Assembly (NCBI RefSeq): GCF_003385185.1
Contig: NZ_PQHZ01000008.1
Coordinates: 124,001-188,000, forward strand
DNA: 64,000 nt
Direction of reading: 5' to 3'
DNA from: Amycolatopsis palatopharyngis
GTDB lineage: Bacteria; Actinomycetota; Actinomycetes; Mycobacteriales; Pseudonocardiaceae
Positions 26,580 to 34,857 of the stretch are shown piece after piece. Both the position numbers and the translations under genes were made by a program. Each line of letters opens with the position of its first letter. The first letter of the stretch is position 1. A model generated the notes under the pieces. That model saw only the letters and a list, made by a program, of their open reading frames with translations, was not told where the DNA came from and made no database searches.

Positions 26580-28106
26580 TCACACCGGTTCCACCGGTTC
26601 GGTCCCCGGCCTGCGAGGCACGATCTGCTCCTTGTCGTGCACCTCCTCCGTGGCGCGCACCTCCTCCGGTGCGGGCTGGCGCACCTTGCGCTCCAGACCG
26701 TCGAACCAGATGGCCCTGACCTGCTCGCCAGGAGCATGGTCGGTGCACAGGCTGCCGAGCACGAGAGCGGCGGCGCCGGCCAGGTAGCCAGGAAGGATCT
26801 CGGTGAGCCCGAACGGATTGCCGACGACCTCCCAGCCGATGGTGACGCCGAGGCCGGCCACCATGCTCGCGATGACACCGAAGCGGGTCGTGCGCCGCCA
26901 GAACATCACCGCGAGGAACGGGAGCACGAGCGCGGCGGCCGTCCACTTCAGAGTGTAGGTGTAGATGCCGACGATGTCGGTGATGAAGAAGGCGATCAGC
27001 AGCGCCACCAGGCCGATAAGCGTCACACCCCAGCGCGACGTGCGCAGCAGTTGCTCCTGACTCGCGTCCGGCCGGCGGTAGCGCTGGTACAGGTCGCGGG
27101 TCAGGTTCGCCGTTCCCTGCAGCAGGAACGAGTCGCCGCCCGACACCAGCGCCGCCATCAGGGCCATCGCCAGGATGCCGCCCAGGTATGGCGGCAGGAT
27201 GTCCTGCAACACGATGTAGAACACCGAGTCGGGCCGTAGCCCTTCGGCTGGCACGAAGGAGCGAGCCGCCATTCCGATGAACACCGGGATGATGGCGATC
27301 ACGGTGCCCGCGACCGCCATGCCCGCGACGTTTCCCCACAGGGCGATGCGCTCGGTGCGCGCGGCGTAGATGCGTTGCCAGCTGGACTGCCAGATGAGGT
27401 AGAACGGCCCGATCGTCATGGCGAAGACGAGGGTGCCCATCGGATTGTCTCCGACCAGGCTCAAATGCCCGTCGGGCACCGACGGTGCGATGTCGCTCAT
27501 CCCGCCCGCGTAGTTCCACGTCGCCACACCCATGATCACCAGACCGACGACGAGCACGACCGTCTGGATGCTGTCGGTCACGATGACGCTGGGCAGCCCG
27601 CCGAGCATGGTGTAGCCGTAGATGATCGCCCAGCCGAGAATCAGCCCCCAGCCGAGGGGCATACCGAACAGAATGTTGAACATCGCGCCCAGCGCCACGA
27701 TCTGCATCGCGGTCACCGGTGCGGCGTAGAGGCCGGCCGAGAGCAGTGCCGGGATGACCCCGGCGGGCTTGCCCAGCCGTTCGTCGAAGATGTCGGGCAC
27801 GGTGTAGAGCCGTGTCCTGCGCAGCTTCCTGGCGAACACCACGGCCAGGATCAGCGAGAACACCGTTGCCGGAAGCGCGAACCGGACATAGCCGGACAGG
27901 CCGAACTGGTAACCGAGCCCGACACTGCCGATGAAGATCGACGCCCCGGCCCAGGTGGCGATCACGGTGAGGACGATCTTGATCGGGCCGACGTCCCAAC
28001 CAGCGATCAGGTAGTCGTCCGCACCCTTGGTCTTACGGAAGTGGTAGAGACCAACGCCGAACATGAGCACGACGAACGCGGCGATGTAGAGGGCATACCA
28101 GATCAC
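26580..28106 (-). CDS. Sodium:solute symporter (SSS family)
   Basis: A 508-residue membrane transporter with about 13 hydrophobic segments and SSS features: YLIAGWDVGP, ATWAGASIFIGSVGLGYQFG (residues about 38-65) and MALMAALVSGGDSFLLQGT, which contains the sodium-site serines. Translation starts at GTG 28106, which overlaps the amidohydrolase stop as GTGA, so uptake and hydrolysis of one substrate are coupled. The operon is divergent from the taurine aminotransferase gene and carries its own copy of the shared operator-like element, so the substrate may be taurine or an acylated taurine (inference). Confidence 0.88.
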   Translation of the reverse strand: MIWYALYIAAFVVLMFGVGLYHFRKTKGADDYLIAGWDVGPIKIVLTVIATWAGASIFIGSVGLGYQFGLSGYVRFALPATVFSLILAVVFARKLRRTRLYTVPDIFDERLGKPAGVIPALLSAGLYAAPVTAMQIVALGAMFNILFGMPLGWGLILGWAIIYGYTMLGGLPSVIVTDSIQTVVLVVGLVIMGVATWNYAGGMSDIAPSVPDGHLSLVGDNPMGTLVFAMTIGPFYLIWQSSWQRIYAARTERIALWGNVAGMAVAGTVIAIIPVFIGMAARSFVPAEGLRPDSVFYIVLQDILPPYLGGILAMALMAALVSGGDSFLLQGTANLTRDLYQRYRRPDASQEQLLRTSRWGVTLIGLVALLIAFFITDIVGIYTYTLKWTAAALVLPFLAVMFWRRTTRFGVIASMVAGLGVTIGWEVVGNPFGLTEILPGYLAGAAALVLGSLCTDHAPGEQVRAIWFDGLERKVRQPAPEEVRATEEVHDKEQIVPRRPGTEPVEPV

Positions 28107-29830
28107 GGGTCTGTCCTTCCCGTCGTGGATGTCGCGACACGATCCTGTTCGGCTGCGCCCCGGGACCACACCGCGCCGTGCCGGACTCGGACGACGTCAC
28201 CGCCGACGATGGTCGCGTCGACGGTCAGGTCGCGAATGTTCTCCCCGGCTATGGCGGTGGGGTCGCCGGACAGGATCGCGATGTCGGCGAACTTCCCCGG
28301 TTCCAGGGAACCCCGGTTGTTCTCGGCGAAACCGAGGAAAGCGGCATCGGAGGTATAGGCACGCAGCGCGGTCTCGACGTCGACCCGCTCCTCGGGCCCG
28401 AGTTCCTCGCCGTCCCTGGTCCGGCGCTGTACCGCGCACCAGATCCCCTCCAGTGGCGGGACCGGGGTGACCGGGCTGTCGGCGTGCAGGCCGAACGTGA
28501 CACCTCGGGTGCGGGCGGAGGCAAGGGGATTTATCCGCCGGGCCCGTTGCGGGCCGAGGAACCGGTCACGATGCCGGTCACCCCAGTAGTACACGTGCTT
28601 GACGAAGAACGAGGCCAGCACGCCGTGGGCGGCCATCCGGTCGAGCTGGTCCGCTCGGACGGTCTGGCAGTGCTCGACCCGGTGCCGCCGTCCTTGATCC
28701 CCCTGTGCCACACCAAGACTGCTGTACGCGTCGAGAATCGCCTGGATCGCCGCGTCACCGTTGCCGTGTACCGCCACCTGCCAGCCAGAGTCGTGCAGGT
28801 TGGCGACTCGATCGGCGAGTTCGCGTGGTGGGAGCAGCATCATCCCGCTCTCCCCTGGCGAGCAGGTGTACGGCTCGGAAAGGCAGCCGGTGAGCCCCTG
28901 GATCGAACCGTCGGAGATGATCTTCACCCCGTCCAGGCTGAACCGGTCGGGGTCGAGCCCTCGAACAGCGGCGGACCGTGGCCCCGGCACGCCGGAGCCC
29001 AGCTGGCGCAGAACGTCGTCCAGCAGGTAGCCCCGCACGCGCGGGCCCATCCATCCCGAGTGGACAGCCGTGCGATACGCGTCGAGCTCAGCCGGTCCAT
29101 TGAGGAGGCCGATCCCGGTGTCGTGCACCGTCGTCACTCCCGCGGCGAGGTAGGCGTCGCTCGCGAGCCGGAGGACCTCGGCCATCTCCCGCTCGGATCG
29201 CTTGGGCAACAACGCGTACACCGGAAAGGCGGCCGTCTCCGCCAGCACGCCGCTCGGGGCACCAGATTCGTCCCTGCCGATGGTGCCGCCGACGGGGTCC
29301 GGTGTGGCCCTGCTGATCCCGGCCTGCCGCAACGCGAGTGAGTTGGCGGTGACGAAGTGCCCCGAGATGTGCACCAGCAGCACCGGGTGATCACCGGACA
29401 CCGGATCGAGGTCGTGTCGCGTCGGGTGCCGGGACTCGCGCAGGAGGGTGTCGTCGTAGCGATAGCCGACGATCCAGTCGCCGCCGGGGGTGTTTCGCGC
29501 GGCCTCCGCGACCCGCTCGACGATATCGCCCACGGAGTCGTTCGGCGGTGACCCCGCGTCGATCTCCGCGTCCAGGGTCAGGCCGTAGAAGTACGGATGC
29601 GTATGCGTTTCCACAAAACCGGGGATGGCAGTCCTGCCCCGTAGGTCGTGCCGCAGGGTCTCCGGCCCCGCGAGCATCAACATGTCGCGATCAGAGCCGG
29701 CTGCCAGCACCTTTCCATCGCGAACGGCGATGGCGCTGGCCCTGGTTCCCACCTTGTCGAGCGTCAGCACCCGCCCACCGAAGAGAATCAGGTCCGCACC
29801 GCGGTTCAGGTCGTGCGAGGCGTATGACAT
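28103..29830 (-). CDS. Amidohydrolase, YtcJ-like (Amidohydro_3)
   Basis: A 575-residue metal-dependent hydrolase. After an N-terminal composite-domain strand (ADLILFGGRVLTLDK) comes the metal motif PGFVETHTHPYF (about residues 70-81), then WQVAVHGNGDAA and HRVEHCQTV with further histidines, and HADSPVTPVPPLEG with the catalytic Asp. The PGKFADIAIL tail closes the fold. Enzymes of this subgroup hydrolyse N-acyl or N-formyl groups. The ATG at 29830 has GGAGG upstream. Because it is cotranscribed with a sodium symporter and divergent from tpa, release of taurine from an N-acyl conjugate is a testable idea, not a demonstrated function. Confidence 0.82.
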   Translation of the reverse strand: MSYASHDLNRGADLILFGGRVLTLDKVGTRASAIAVRDGKVLAAGSDRDMLMLAGPETLRHDLRGRTAIPGFVETHTHPYFYGLTLDAEIDAGSPPNDSVGDIVERVAEAARNTPGGDWIVGYRYDDTLLRESRHPTRHDLDPVSGDHPVLLVHISGHFVTANSLALRQAGISRATPDPVGGTIGRDESGAPSGVLAETAAFPVYALLPKRSEREMAEVLRLASDAYLAAGVTTVHDTGIGLLNGPAELDAYRTAVHSGWMGPRVRGYLLDDVLRQLGSGVPGPRSAAVRGLDPDRFSLDGVKIISDGSIQGLTGCLSEPYTCSPGESGMMLLPPRELADRVANLHDSGWQVAVHGNGDAAIQAILDAYSSLGVAQGDQGRRHRVEHCQTVRADQLDRMAAHGVLASFFVKHVYYWGDRHRDRFLGPQRARRINPLASARTRGVTFGLHADSPVTPVPPLEGIWCAVQRRTRDGEELGPEERVDVETALRAYTSDAAFLGFAENNRGSLEPGKFADIAILSGDPTAIAGENIRDLTVDATIVGGDVVRVRHGAVWSRGAAEQDRVATSTTGRTDP

Positions 29831-29885
29831 CGGGCCTCCAGCCTTTGCCGGTTGATCGCGTTCCGGTCAAGGTAATTTCGGTGTG

Positions 29886-29929
29886 GCACCAAGCACAGGT
29901 CCAGTTTCGCACCGGATTTTCGGTACCAG
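29886..29929 (-). promoter_or_regulatory. Operator-like element copy 2, facing the amidohydrolase-symporter operon
   Basis: Read on the minus strand it begins CTGGTACCGAAAA and continues after 12 bases with CTGGACCTGTGC and then GGTGCC. It aligns without gaps to the element at 40465-40526: the CTGGTACC and CTGGAYCTGT blocks start exactly 25 bases apart in both. It lies 56 bp upstream of the amidohydrolase start. The region 29831-30202 holds no gene; it carries this element and the tpa-facing copy. Confidence 0.6.
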
Positions 29930-29960
29930 AACCCCATCCGATCGCGCCGCCGACGCTCGG

Positions 29961-30022
29961 CTGGCACCCAAAAAGCGGTCGCAATCTGGATCTGGAATGG
30001 GTCCTGGCACTCCCCCACAGTG
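29961..30022 (+). promoter_or_regulatory. Operator-like element copy 1, facing tpa-ald-pta
   Basis: A 62-base stretch beginning CTGGCACCCAAAAA, with CTGGATCTGG starting at base 26 and GGGTCCTGG at base 39, ending CCACAGTG. It matches the element before the APC permease (40465-40526) at 48 of 62 positions with no gaps. It ends 180 bp before the tpa start. Paired CTGGAYCTG-like half sites resemble direct repeats described for TauR-type MocR regulators. Confidence 0.7.
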
Positions 30023-30202
30023 AGGGTTATGCACGATGCGGCCGACGGGGGCCGGACGGAGCGTGCGGAGACCGGCTCGCGGCGGCTGCATGCACGGGAG
30101 CCGAGAACAGAAGTCCTACCAGCGACCGCGCATAACCCGAACATCGAATAAGGCGCCGCGAAATCACTTACCGCGACGGCCACCACTGTTGGAGGGATCC
30201 TC

Positions 30203-31573
30203 GTGACCCAGTCGGACATCAGGGCGCTGGCCCAGCGCCACCTGTTTCCCCACTTCACCCGAGGGCAGGTCTGGCGCGACGCCGAACTGCCGGTCATCAC
30301 CCGCGGCGAGGGGTGCTACCTCTACGACGACCGCGGCAAGCGCTTCCTCGACGGTCTCGCCGGCCTGTTCTGTGTGAACATCGGCCACGGCAGGTCGGAC
30401 ATTCCCGCCGCCGCGGCCAAGCAGATGGAGACGCTGGCGTACTGGACCAACTGGTCGGCAACGCACCCGGCGTCGGCGGAGGCGGCGGGCATGATCGCCG
30501 ACCTCGCCCCCGGTGACCTCGACGTGGTGTTCTTCGTCAATTCCGGTTCCGAGGCGGTGGAATCCGCGATCAAGTTCGCCCGGCAGTACCACCGCAGTCA
30601 GGGCGAGCCGCAGCGCACCAAGATCATCGCCAGGGACATGGCCTACCACGGCACCACGCTCGGCGCGCTCGCGGTGACCGGGATCCCGAAGTACAAGGAA
30701 CCGTTCGGCCCGCTGATGCCCGGTGTCCGGCACGTACCGCACACTCTCGGCGAATCCGTGCCGGAGGGGGGCAGCGCCGCCGAACTGCCCTCTGTGGAAG
30801 CGCTCGTCGCGGCCATCGAGGAGGAGGGTCCGGAAACGATCGCGGCGCTGTTCGCCGAACCCGTGCAGAACTCCCGCGGCGCGCTCGTCCCGCCGGAGGG
30901 TTACTGGCAGCAGTTGCGGGAGATCTGCGACCGCTACGGCATTCTCCTCGTCGCCGACGAGGTGATCTGCGCCTACGGCAGGCTCGGTGAGTGGTTCGGC
31001 AGCGCCAAGTACGGCGTCGTACCCGACCTGATCACCTTCGCCAAGGGCTCCACCTCCGGCTACGCACCGCTCGGCGGCGTGCTGCTGCGCAGTGAGCTCG
31101 CGAGCGGTCTGCTGGAGTCCCCCCTGGCCGGGGCGTTCACCCACGGTGCGACCTGGGGCGGGCATCCGGTGTCCACCGCGGTGGCCGCCGCCAATCTCAC
31201 CGCACTGCGGGACGAGGACGTGCTCGGCAACGTCCGCAGGCTCGAGCCGCACTTCCAGCGTGGTCTCGACCGGCTGCGCGACGCGCACGGGTGCGTGGCC
31301 GAATGGCGGGGTACCGGCTTCTTCTACGCGCTCGAGTTCACCGGTGACCGGCAAAGCGGCAGGCCGCTGACGGAGACGCAGTCGGTGGAACTGGTCCGCG
31401 AGGTCATGCCGAAGGCCATGTCCGACGTCGGCCTCATCACCCGCCCCGACGACCGGGGCGCCACCATGCTCATGCTCTCCCCGCCGCTGGTGGCCGACGA
31501 GCCGGTGCTCGACGACCTGCTGCACAAGGTCGACGCGGTCCTGTCCGCGGTGGACACACATATCAACCGCTGA
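30203..31573 (+). CDS. tpa: Taurine-pyruvate aminotransferase (class III)
   Basis: A 456-residue PLP-dependent class III aminotransferase. It has the substrate-pocket WTNWSATHP region (about residues 82-90), FFVNSGSEAVESAIK (about 112-126), and the PLP lysine in ITFAKGSTSGYAPLGG (about residue 282). Taurine plus pyruvate would give sulfoacetaldehyde plus alanine. Assignment to Tpa rather than another omega-transaminase rests on context: alanine dehydrogenase and phosphotransacetylase follow directly and xsc is in the same island. GTG 30203 has GGAGGG 8 bases upstream. First gene of the tpa-ald-pta operon (gaps 45 and 13 bp), probably controlled through the element at 29961-30022. Confidence 0.85.
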   Translation: MTQSDIRALAQRHLFPHFTRGQVWRDAELPVITRGEGCYLYDDRGKRFLDGLAGLFCVNIGHGRSDIPAAAAKQMETLAYWTNWSATHPASAEAAGMIADLAPGDLDVVFFVNSGSEAVESAIKFARQYHRSQGEPQRTKIIARDMAYHGTTLGALAVTGIPKYKEPFGPLMPGVRHVPHTLGESVPEGGSAAELPSVEALVAAIEEEGPETIAALFAEPVQNSRGALVPPEGYWQQLREICDRYGILLVADEVICAYGRLGEWFGSAKYGVVPDLITFAKGSTSGYAPLGGVLLRSELASGLLESPLAGAFTHGATWGGHPVSTAVAAANLTALRDEDVLGNVRRLEPHFQRGLDRLRDAHGCVAEWRGTGFFYALEFTGDRQSGRPLTETQSVELVREVMPKAMSDVGLITRPDDRGATMLMLSPPLVADEPVLDDLLHKVDAVLSAVDTHINR

Positions 31574-31618
31574 AGCTTCCCCAGATTCTCTTACGAGCCA
31601 AGAAAGTGAGGTATCGCC

Positions 31619-32734
31619 ATGCGTGTCGGCGTGCCCCGAGAAGTGAAGAACCACGAGTACCGAGTGGCCATCACGCCCCCAGGCGTCCACGAGTTGACCG
31701 GCCGGGGCCACGATGTGGTCATCGAGAGCGGGGCGGGCACCGGATCCTCGATCCGTGACGACGAGTACGTCGCCGCGGGCGCGAAGATCCTGGAATCCGC
31801 CGACGAGGTGTGGGGCCAGTCCGAACTGGTCCTCAAGGTGAAGGAGCCCATCGAGTCGGAATACCACCGGCTGCGTCCGGACCTGACCCTTTTCACCTAC
31901 CTGCACCTTGCCGCGTCCCGCGAGTGCACCGACGCGTTGCTGCGCGCGGGCACCACCGCGATCGCCTACGAGACCGTGCAGCTACCGAACGGTGCGCTGC
32001 CACTGCTGTACCCGATGAGTGAGGTGGCGGGCTGTCTCGCGCCGCAGGTGGGCGCGGAGTCCCTGCGACGCACCGGAGGTGGCAGGGGGCTACTGCTCGG
32101 TGGAGTCACCGGGGTAAGCCCGGCCAAGGTCGTCGTGCTCGGCGCTGGTGTCGCGGGCACGAACGCGATCGCCATGGCGGTCGGGATGTGGGCGGATGTC
32201 ACCGTGCTCGACACCAACGTCGACAAGCTGCGCGCGCTGGACCGGCGCTACGACGGCAGGGTCAAAACCATCGTGGCGAACAGCTTCGAGATCGAGAAGG
32301 CGGTCCTCGAGGCCGACCTGGTGATCGGCGCGGTGCTGCTGCCGGGGGCGCTCGCCCCGCGCCTGGTGACCAACGAGCAGGTCAGCCGGATGAAGCCGGG
32401 CAGCGTGCTCGTCGACATCTCGATCGACCAGGGTGGTTGCTTCGAGGACTCCCGGCCGACCACGCACGCCGAGCCGACCTACCCGGTGCACGACAGCGTC
32501 TTCTACTGCGTCGCCAACATGCCGGGTGCGGTGCCGAACACCTCGACCTACGCGCTCACCAACGTCACGCTGCCCTACGCCACGGCCATCGCCGACAAGG
32601 GCTGGCAGCAGGCGCTGCGCGAGGACCCGGTGCTGGCCGGCGGGCTCAACACGGTCGGCGGCGAGGTCACCAGCCCGCCCGTCGCGCGCGCACACCAGCT
32701 GCCCGTGCGAGCACTGGCCGAAGTCCTCGGCTGA
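31619..32734 (+). CDS. ald: Alanine dehydrogenase
   Basis: A 371-residue NAD-dependent dehydrogenase that converts alanine back to pyruvate and ammonium. The N-terminus [19 protein letters not shown] with the substrate Arg and Lys, the catalytic TYLHLAAS (His near residue 96), the NAD fold [16 protein letters not shown] (about 170-185) and the [19 protein letters not shown] loop (about 262-280) are all canonical. Length is typical. Coupled to tpa it regenerates the amino acceptor and vents taurine nitrogen as ammonium. GAGGT lies upstream of the ATG. Confidence 0.95.
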   Translation: MRVGVPREVKNHEYRVAITPPGVHELTGRGHDVVIESGAGTGSSIRDDEYVAAGAKILESADEVWGQSELVLKVKEPIESEYHRLRPDLTLFTYLHLAASRECTDALLRAGTTAIAYETVQLPNGALPLLYPMSEVAGCLAPQVGAESLRRTGGGRGLLLGGVTGVSPAKVVVLGAGVAGTNAIAMAVGMWADVTVLDTNVDKLRALDRRYDGRVKTIVANSFEIEKAVLEADLVIGAVLLPGALAPRLVTNEQVSRMKPGSVLVDISIDQGGCFEDSRPTTHAEPTYPVHDSVFYCVANMPGAVPNTSTYALTNVTLPYATAIADKGWQQALREDPVLAGGLNTVGGEVTSPPVARAHQLPVRALAEVLG

Positions 32735-32747
32735 GGACAGCTGAGAC

Positions 32748-33782
32748 GTGACCATCTCCCTGTTCGAGGAGTGGACCCGTCGGCTCACCGCCGACGGGTC
32801 CGCTTCCTCGCCGCGCATCGTCTTCGCCGAGGGCGACGACCCCCGGATCCGGCAAGCGGCCACCGAACTGGCCGGGCACGGCATCACCCCGATCCTGGTG
32901 AGCGAACAACCGGACGCGACTGACCTGCCGTCCGCCGCGGAGGTGAACACCCCTGCCGCGCTGTCCATGGGACCGGCCGGTGCACGGGTGCGGGAGGTGG
33001 CGGCCCAGCGCGGATGGGACGCTTCGGTCACCGGCACGCGGATGCAGGATCCGGTGTATCTCGCCGCCGCGCTGGTGGACATCGGTGCGGCGGACGCGGG
33101 GGTGGCCGGCAGCACACGGACCACGGGAGACGTGATCCGCGCCGGGATTCACGTACTGGGCCTCGGACCGGACACCCGCGTTCTGTCCAGCAGTTTCCTC
33201 ATGCTCCCGCCCGACGGCTCACCAATGGCGTTCGCCGACTGTGCGGTGGTGCCCGAGCCCGACGAGAGTCAGCTCGCCGACATCGCCATCTCCACGGCGG
33301 CAACGTTCGAGAGCCTCACCGGCCTGACGGCCTCGGTCGCCATGCTGTCCTTCAGTACCAAGGGCAGCGCTGAGCACGAGTCGGTGCGGCGGGTGCGTTC
33401 CGCGACCGAACTCGTCCGCGGCAGAGCACCCGAACTCGCGGTGGACGGTGAGATGCAGTTCGACGCGGCGCTGGTTGCCTCGGTCGGTCAGCGCAAGGCC
33501 GCGGGATCCCGGGTGGCCGGGCAGGCCAACGTCTTCGTCTTTCCCAACCTCGCCGCGGGCAACATCGGCTACAAGATCGCCGAGCGGCTTGGCGGGGCAC
33601 AGGCACTCGGCCCGATCCTGCAGGGGCTGAACGCGCCGATGAACGATCTGTCCCGCGGCTGCTCCGCCCAGGACGTCATCACCGTGGCCCGAATCAGCGC
33701 CCTGCAGGCCTTGGCACGTCCGCCGATGACCGAACAGGGCGCGCCGGGACACGGATTGGTGAGCACTCGCGGTCCGGTCTGA
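32748..33782 (+). CDS. pta: Phosphate acetyltransferase
   Basis: A 344-residue single-domain phosphotransacetylase interconverting acetyl phosphate and acetyl-CoA. Motifs: [16 protein letters not shown] (about 23-38), [36 protein letters not shown] (about 197-215) and the C-terminal [19 protein letters not shown]. It lacks the N-terminal DRTGG-type extension of long Pta enzymes. Starting at GTG 32748, 13 bp after ald, it closes the operon. In this pathway it takes the acetyl phosphate made by Xsc, the standard partner arrangement in sulfonate gene clusters. Confidence 0.92.
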   Translation: MTISLFEEWTRRLTADGSASSPRIVFAEGDDPRIRQAATELAGHGITPILVSEQPDATDLPSAAEVNTPAALSMGPAGARVREVAAQRGWDASVTGTRMQDPVYLAAALVDIGAADAGVAGSTRTTGDVIRAGIHVLGLGPDTRVLSSSFLMLPPDGSPMAFADCAVVPEPDESQLADIAISTAATFESLTGLTASVAMLSFSTKGSAEHESVRRVRSATELVRGRAPELAVDGEMQFDAALVASVGQRKAAGSRVAGQANVFVFPNLAAGNIGYKIAERLGGAQALGPILQGLNAPMNDLSRGCSAQDVITVARISALQALARPPMTEQGAPGHGLVSTRGPV

Positions 33783-33809
33783 CGGCCGCATTCGTGCGGG
33801 CGGTTCCGG

Positions 33810-34043
33810 TCAGTCGTCCCTCATGGAGCGACGGATCTCCGCCAGCTTGTCCTGGGCGGCCTTGTCTCGTTCGGCGAGCTTGTCGTCGAACGATGCAGCC
33901 TCCGGAGTCTCACCGGCCAGTTCGGTCGAGCCCTGTGCCGTGCCGAACCGGTTCTCGATCCGATCACGGACGTAGTCGAAGTTCGGCACTCCGGACTCGG
34001 TGTAGTCGCCGTCCGAAGGTGGTGGCGTGCTGTCCTCAGGCAT
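33810..34043 (-). CDS. Small charged hypothetical protein
   Basis: A 77-residue protein, acidic with a lysine/arginine-rich end (DKLAERDKAAQDKLAEIRRS forms a predicted amphipathic helix). No membrane segment, cysteine or known motif is visible. The ATG at 34043 has a strong GGAGAGGGGG ribosome-binding site, so it is likely translated. It converges with pta, and a hairpin terminator lies just beyond its start, at the end of no same-strand gene but between it and the DHFR-like gene. Confidence 0.6.
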   Translation of the reverse strand: MPEDSTPPPSDGDYTESGVPNFDYVRDRIENRFGTAQGSTELAGETPEAASFDDKLAERDKAAQDKLAEIRRSMRDD

Positions 34044-34082
34044 ATGCGCCCCCTCTCCTGCCTCCAGTATGCGCGCTCCGGT

Positions 34083-34109
34083 GGGCCGGCCGGTGCACCC
34101 GGCCGGCCC
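34083..34109. terminator. GC-rich hairpin terminator
   Basis: GGGCCGGCCGG (34083-34093) and CCGGCCGGCCC (34099-34109) form a perfect 11-bp stem with a 5-base loop. It lies 11 bp beyond the stop of the minus-strand DHFR-like gene and 40 bp upstream of the start of the 77-residue protein gene, so it most likely ends the DHFR-like transcript. Confidence 0.7.
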
Positions 34110-34120
34110 GCCGGAACCGG

Positions 34121-34696
34121 TCAGCGGACGACGTCGTAGACCAGTTTCTGGATTCCGTTGCCGTAGGTCTCGCTTTCGGTGAGCTTGAGGTTCTGCTTGT
34201 CCTTGTCGGTCTCACTGAACAGCCGCTTGCCCGCGCCGAGCAGGACCGGGAAGACCAGCAGGTGGTAGCGGTCGATCAGGCTGGCGTCGGCCAGGTTGCG
34301 GTTCAGGCCGCCGCTGCCGTGGATGATGATCGGGCCGCCTTCGGTCTCCTTGAGCGCGGCGACGTCGTCAAGTGAGCGGAGGATGGTGGTCTCGCCCCAG
34401 TTGGACACCAGGTCCTCGTCCTTCAGCGTGGTCGACACGACGTATTTCGGCATCGCGTTGTAGCCGGCGAACTCCTCGGTCATGTCCGGCCACACGGTCG
34501 AGAACGCCTGGTAGCTGACCCTGCCCAGCATCATCGCCGCGGATTCGTCCTGCTCACGGCCCTTGATCTCGTAGGCGGCCTCGTCGAACTCGATGTCCTT
34601 GAACGTCCAGCCGGAGTTGCGGTAGCCCGGTTCTCCACCGGGCGCCTCGATGGCGCCGTCGAGTGAGACGAAGGCGGTTGTGATCAGGGTGCGCAT
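34121..34696 (-). CDS. Dihydrofolate reductase family (RibD C-terminal) protein
   Basis: A 191-residue protein of the RibD_C/DHFR-like fold: TLITTAFVSLDGAIEAPGGE at the N-terminus, AMMLGRVSYQAF (about 55-66), ILRSLDDVAALKETEGGPIIIHGSGGLNRNLADASLID with the NADPH-binding GSGG (about 122-125) and VLLGAGKRLF. Members reduce small molecules with NADPH; true folate activity is unproven. The ATG at 34696 has AAGGAG six bases upstream; the frame is open further but without a signal. Independent of the sulfonate operon around it by orientation. Confidence 0.85.
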   Translation of the reverse strand: MRTLITTAFVSLDGAIEAPGGEPGYRNSGWTFKDIEFDEAAYEIKGREQDESAAMMLGRVSYQAFSTVWPDMTEEFAGYNAMPKYVVSTTLKDEDLVSNWGETTILRSLDDVAALKETEGGPIIIHGSGGLNRNLADASLIDRYHLLVFPVLLGAGKRLFSETDKDKQNLKLTESETYGNGIQKLVYDVVR

Positions 34697-34823
34697 ACTT
34701 GCTCCTTGGTGGTCCGTCTGACGTGCTCTCATCAGTGCGTCGAACGGTAGGGGCCGAATTCGACACTTCGCGCCGGAAAAATTCGGCTGAGCTGATCCTG
34801 CCGTGCGCGGCACGCCGGAACCA

Positions 34824-34847
34824 GCACTTCCCACCTCGGGAAAGTGC
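34824..34847. repeat. Imperfect palindrome of the CACTTTCCCGGGAAAGTG family
   Basis: GCACTTCCC and GGGAAAGTGC around ACCTC. It lies 10 bp after the stop of the VWA gene and can serve as its terminator. Third copy of the palindrome family in the window (others at 13987 and 15429). Confidence 0.55.
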
Positions 34848-34857
34848 GGGGCTCGGG

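Noticed and set aside
25393..27999. An 868-residue open frame on the minus strand
   Set aside because: It overlaps the MocR and symporter genes in wrong frames and shows no domain.
29831..30202. A riboswitch or protein gene in the gap before tpa
   Set aside because: No conserved riboswitch core or stable long structure was recognised, and no open frame has a start signal; the shared elements explain the conservation better as protein-binding sites.
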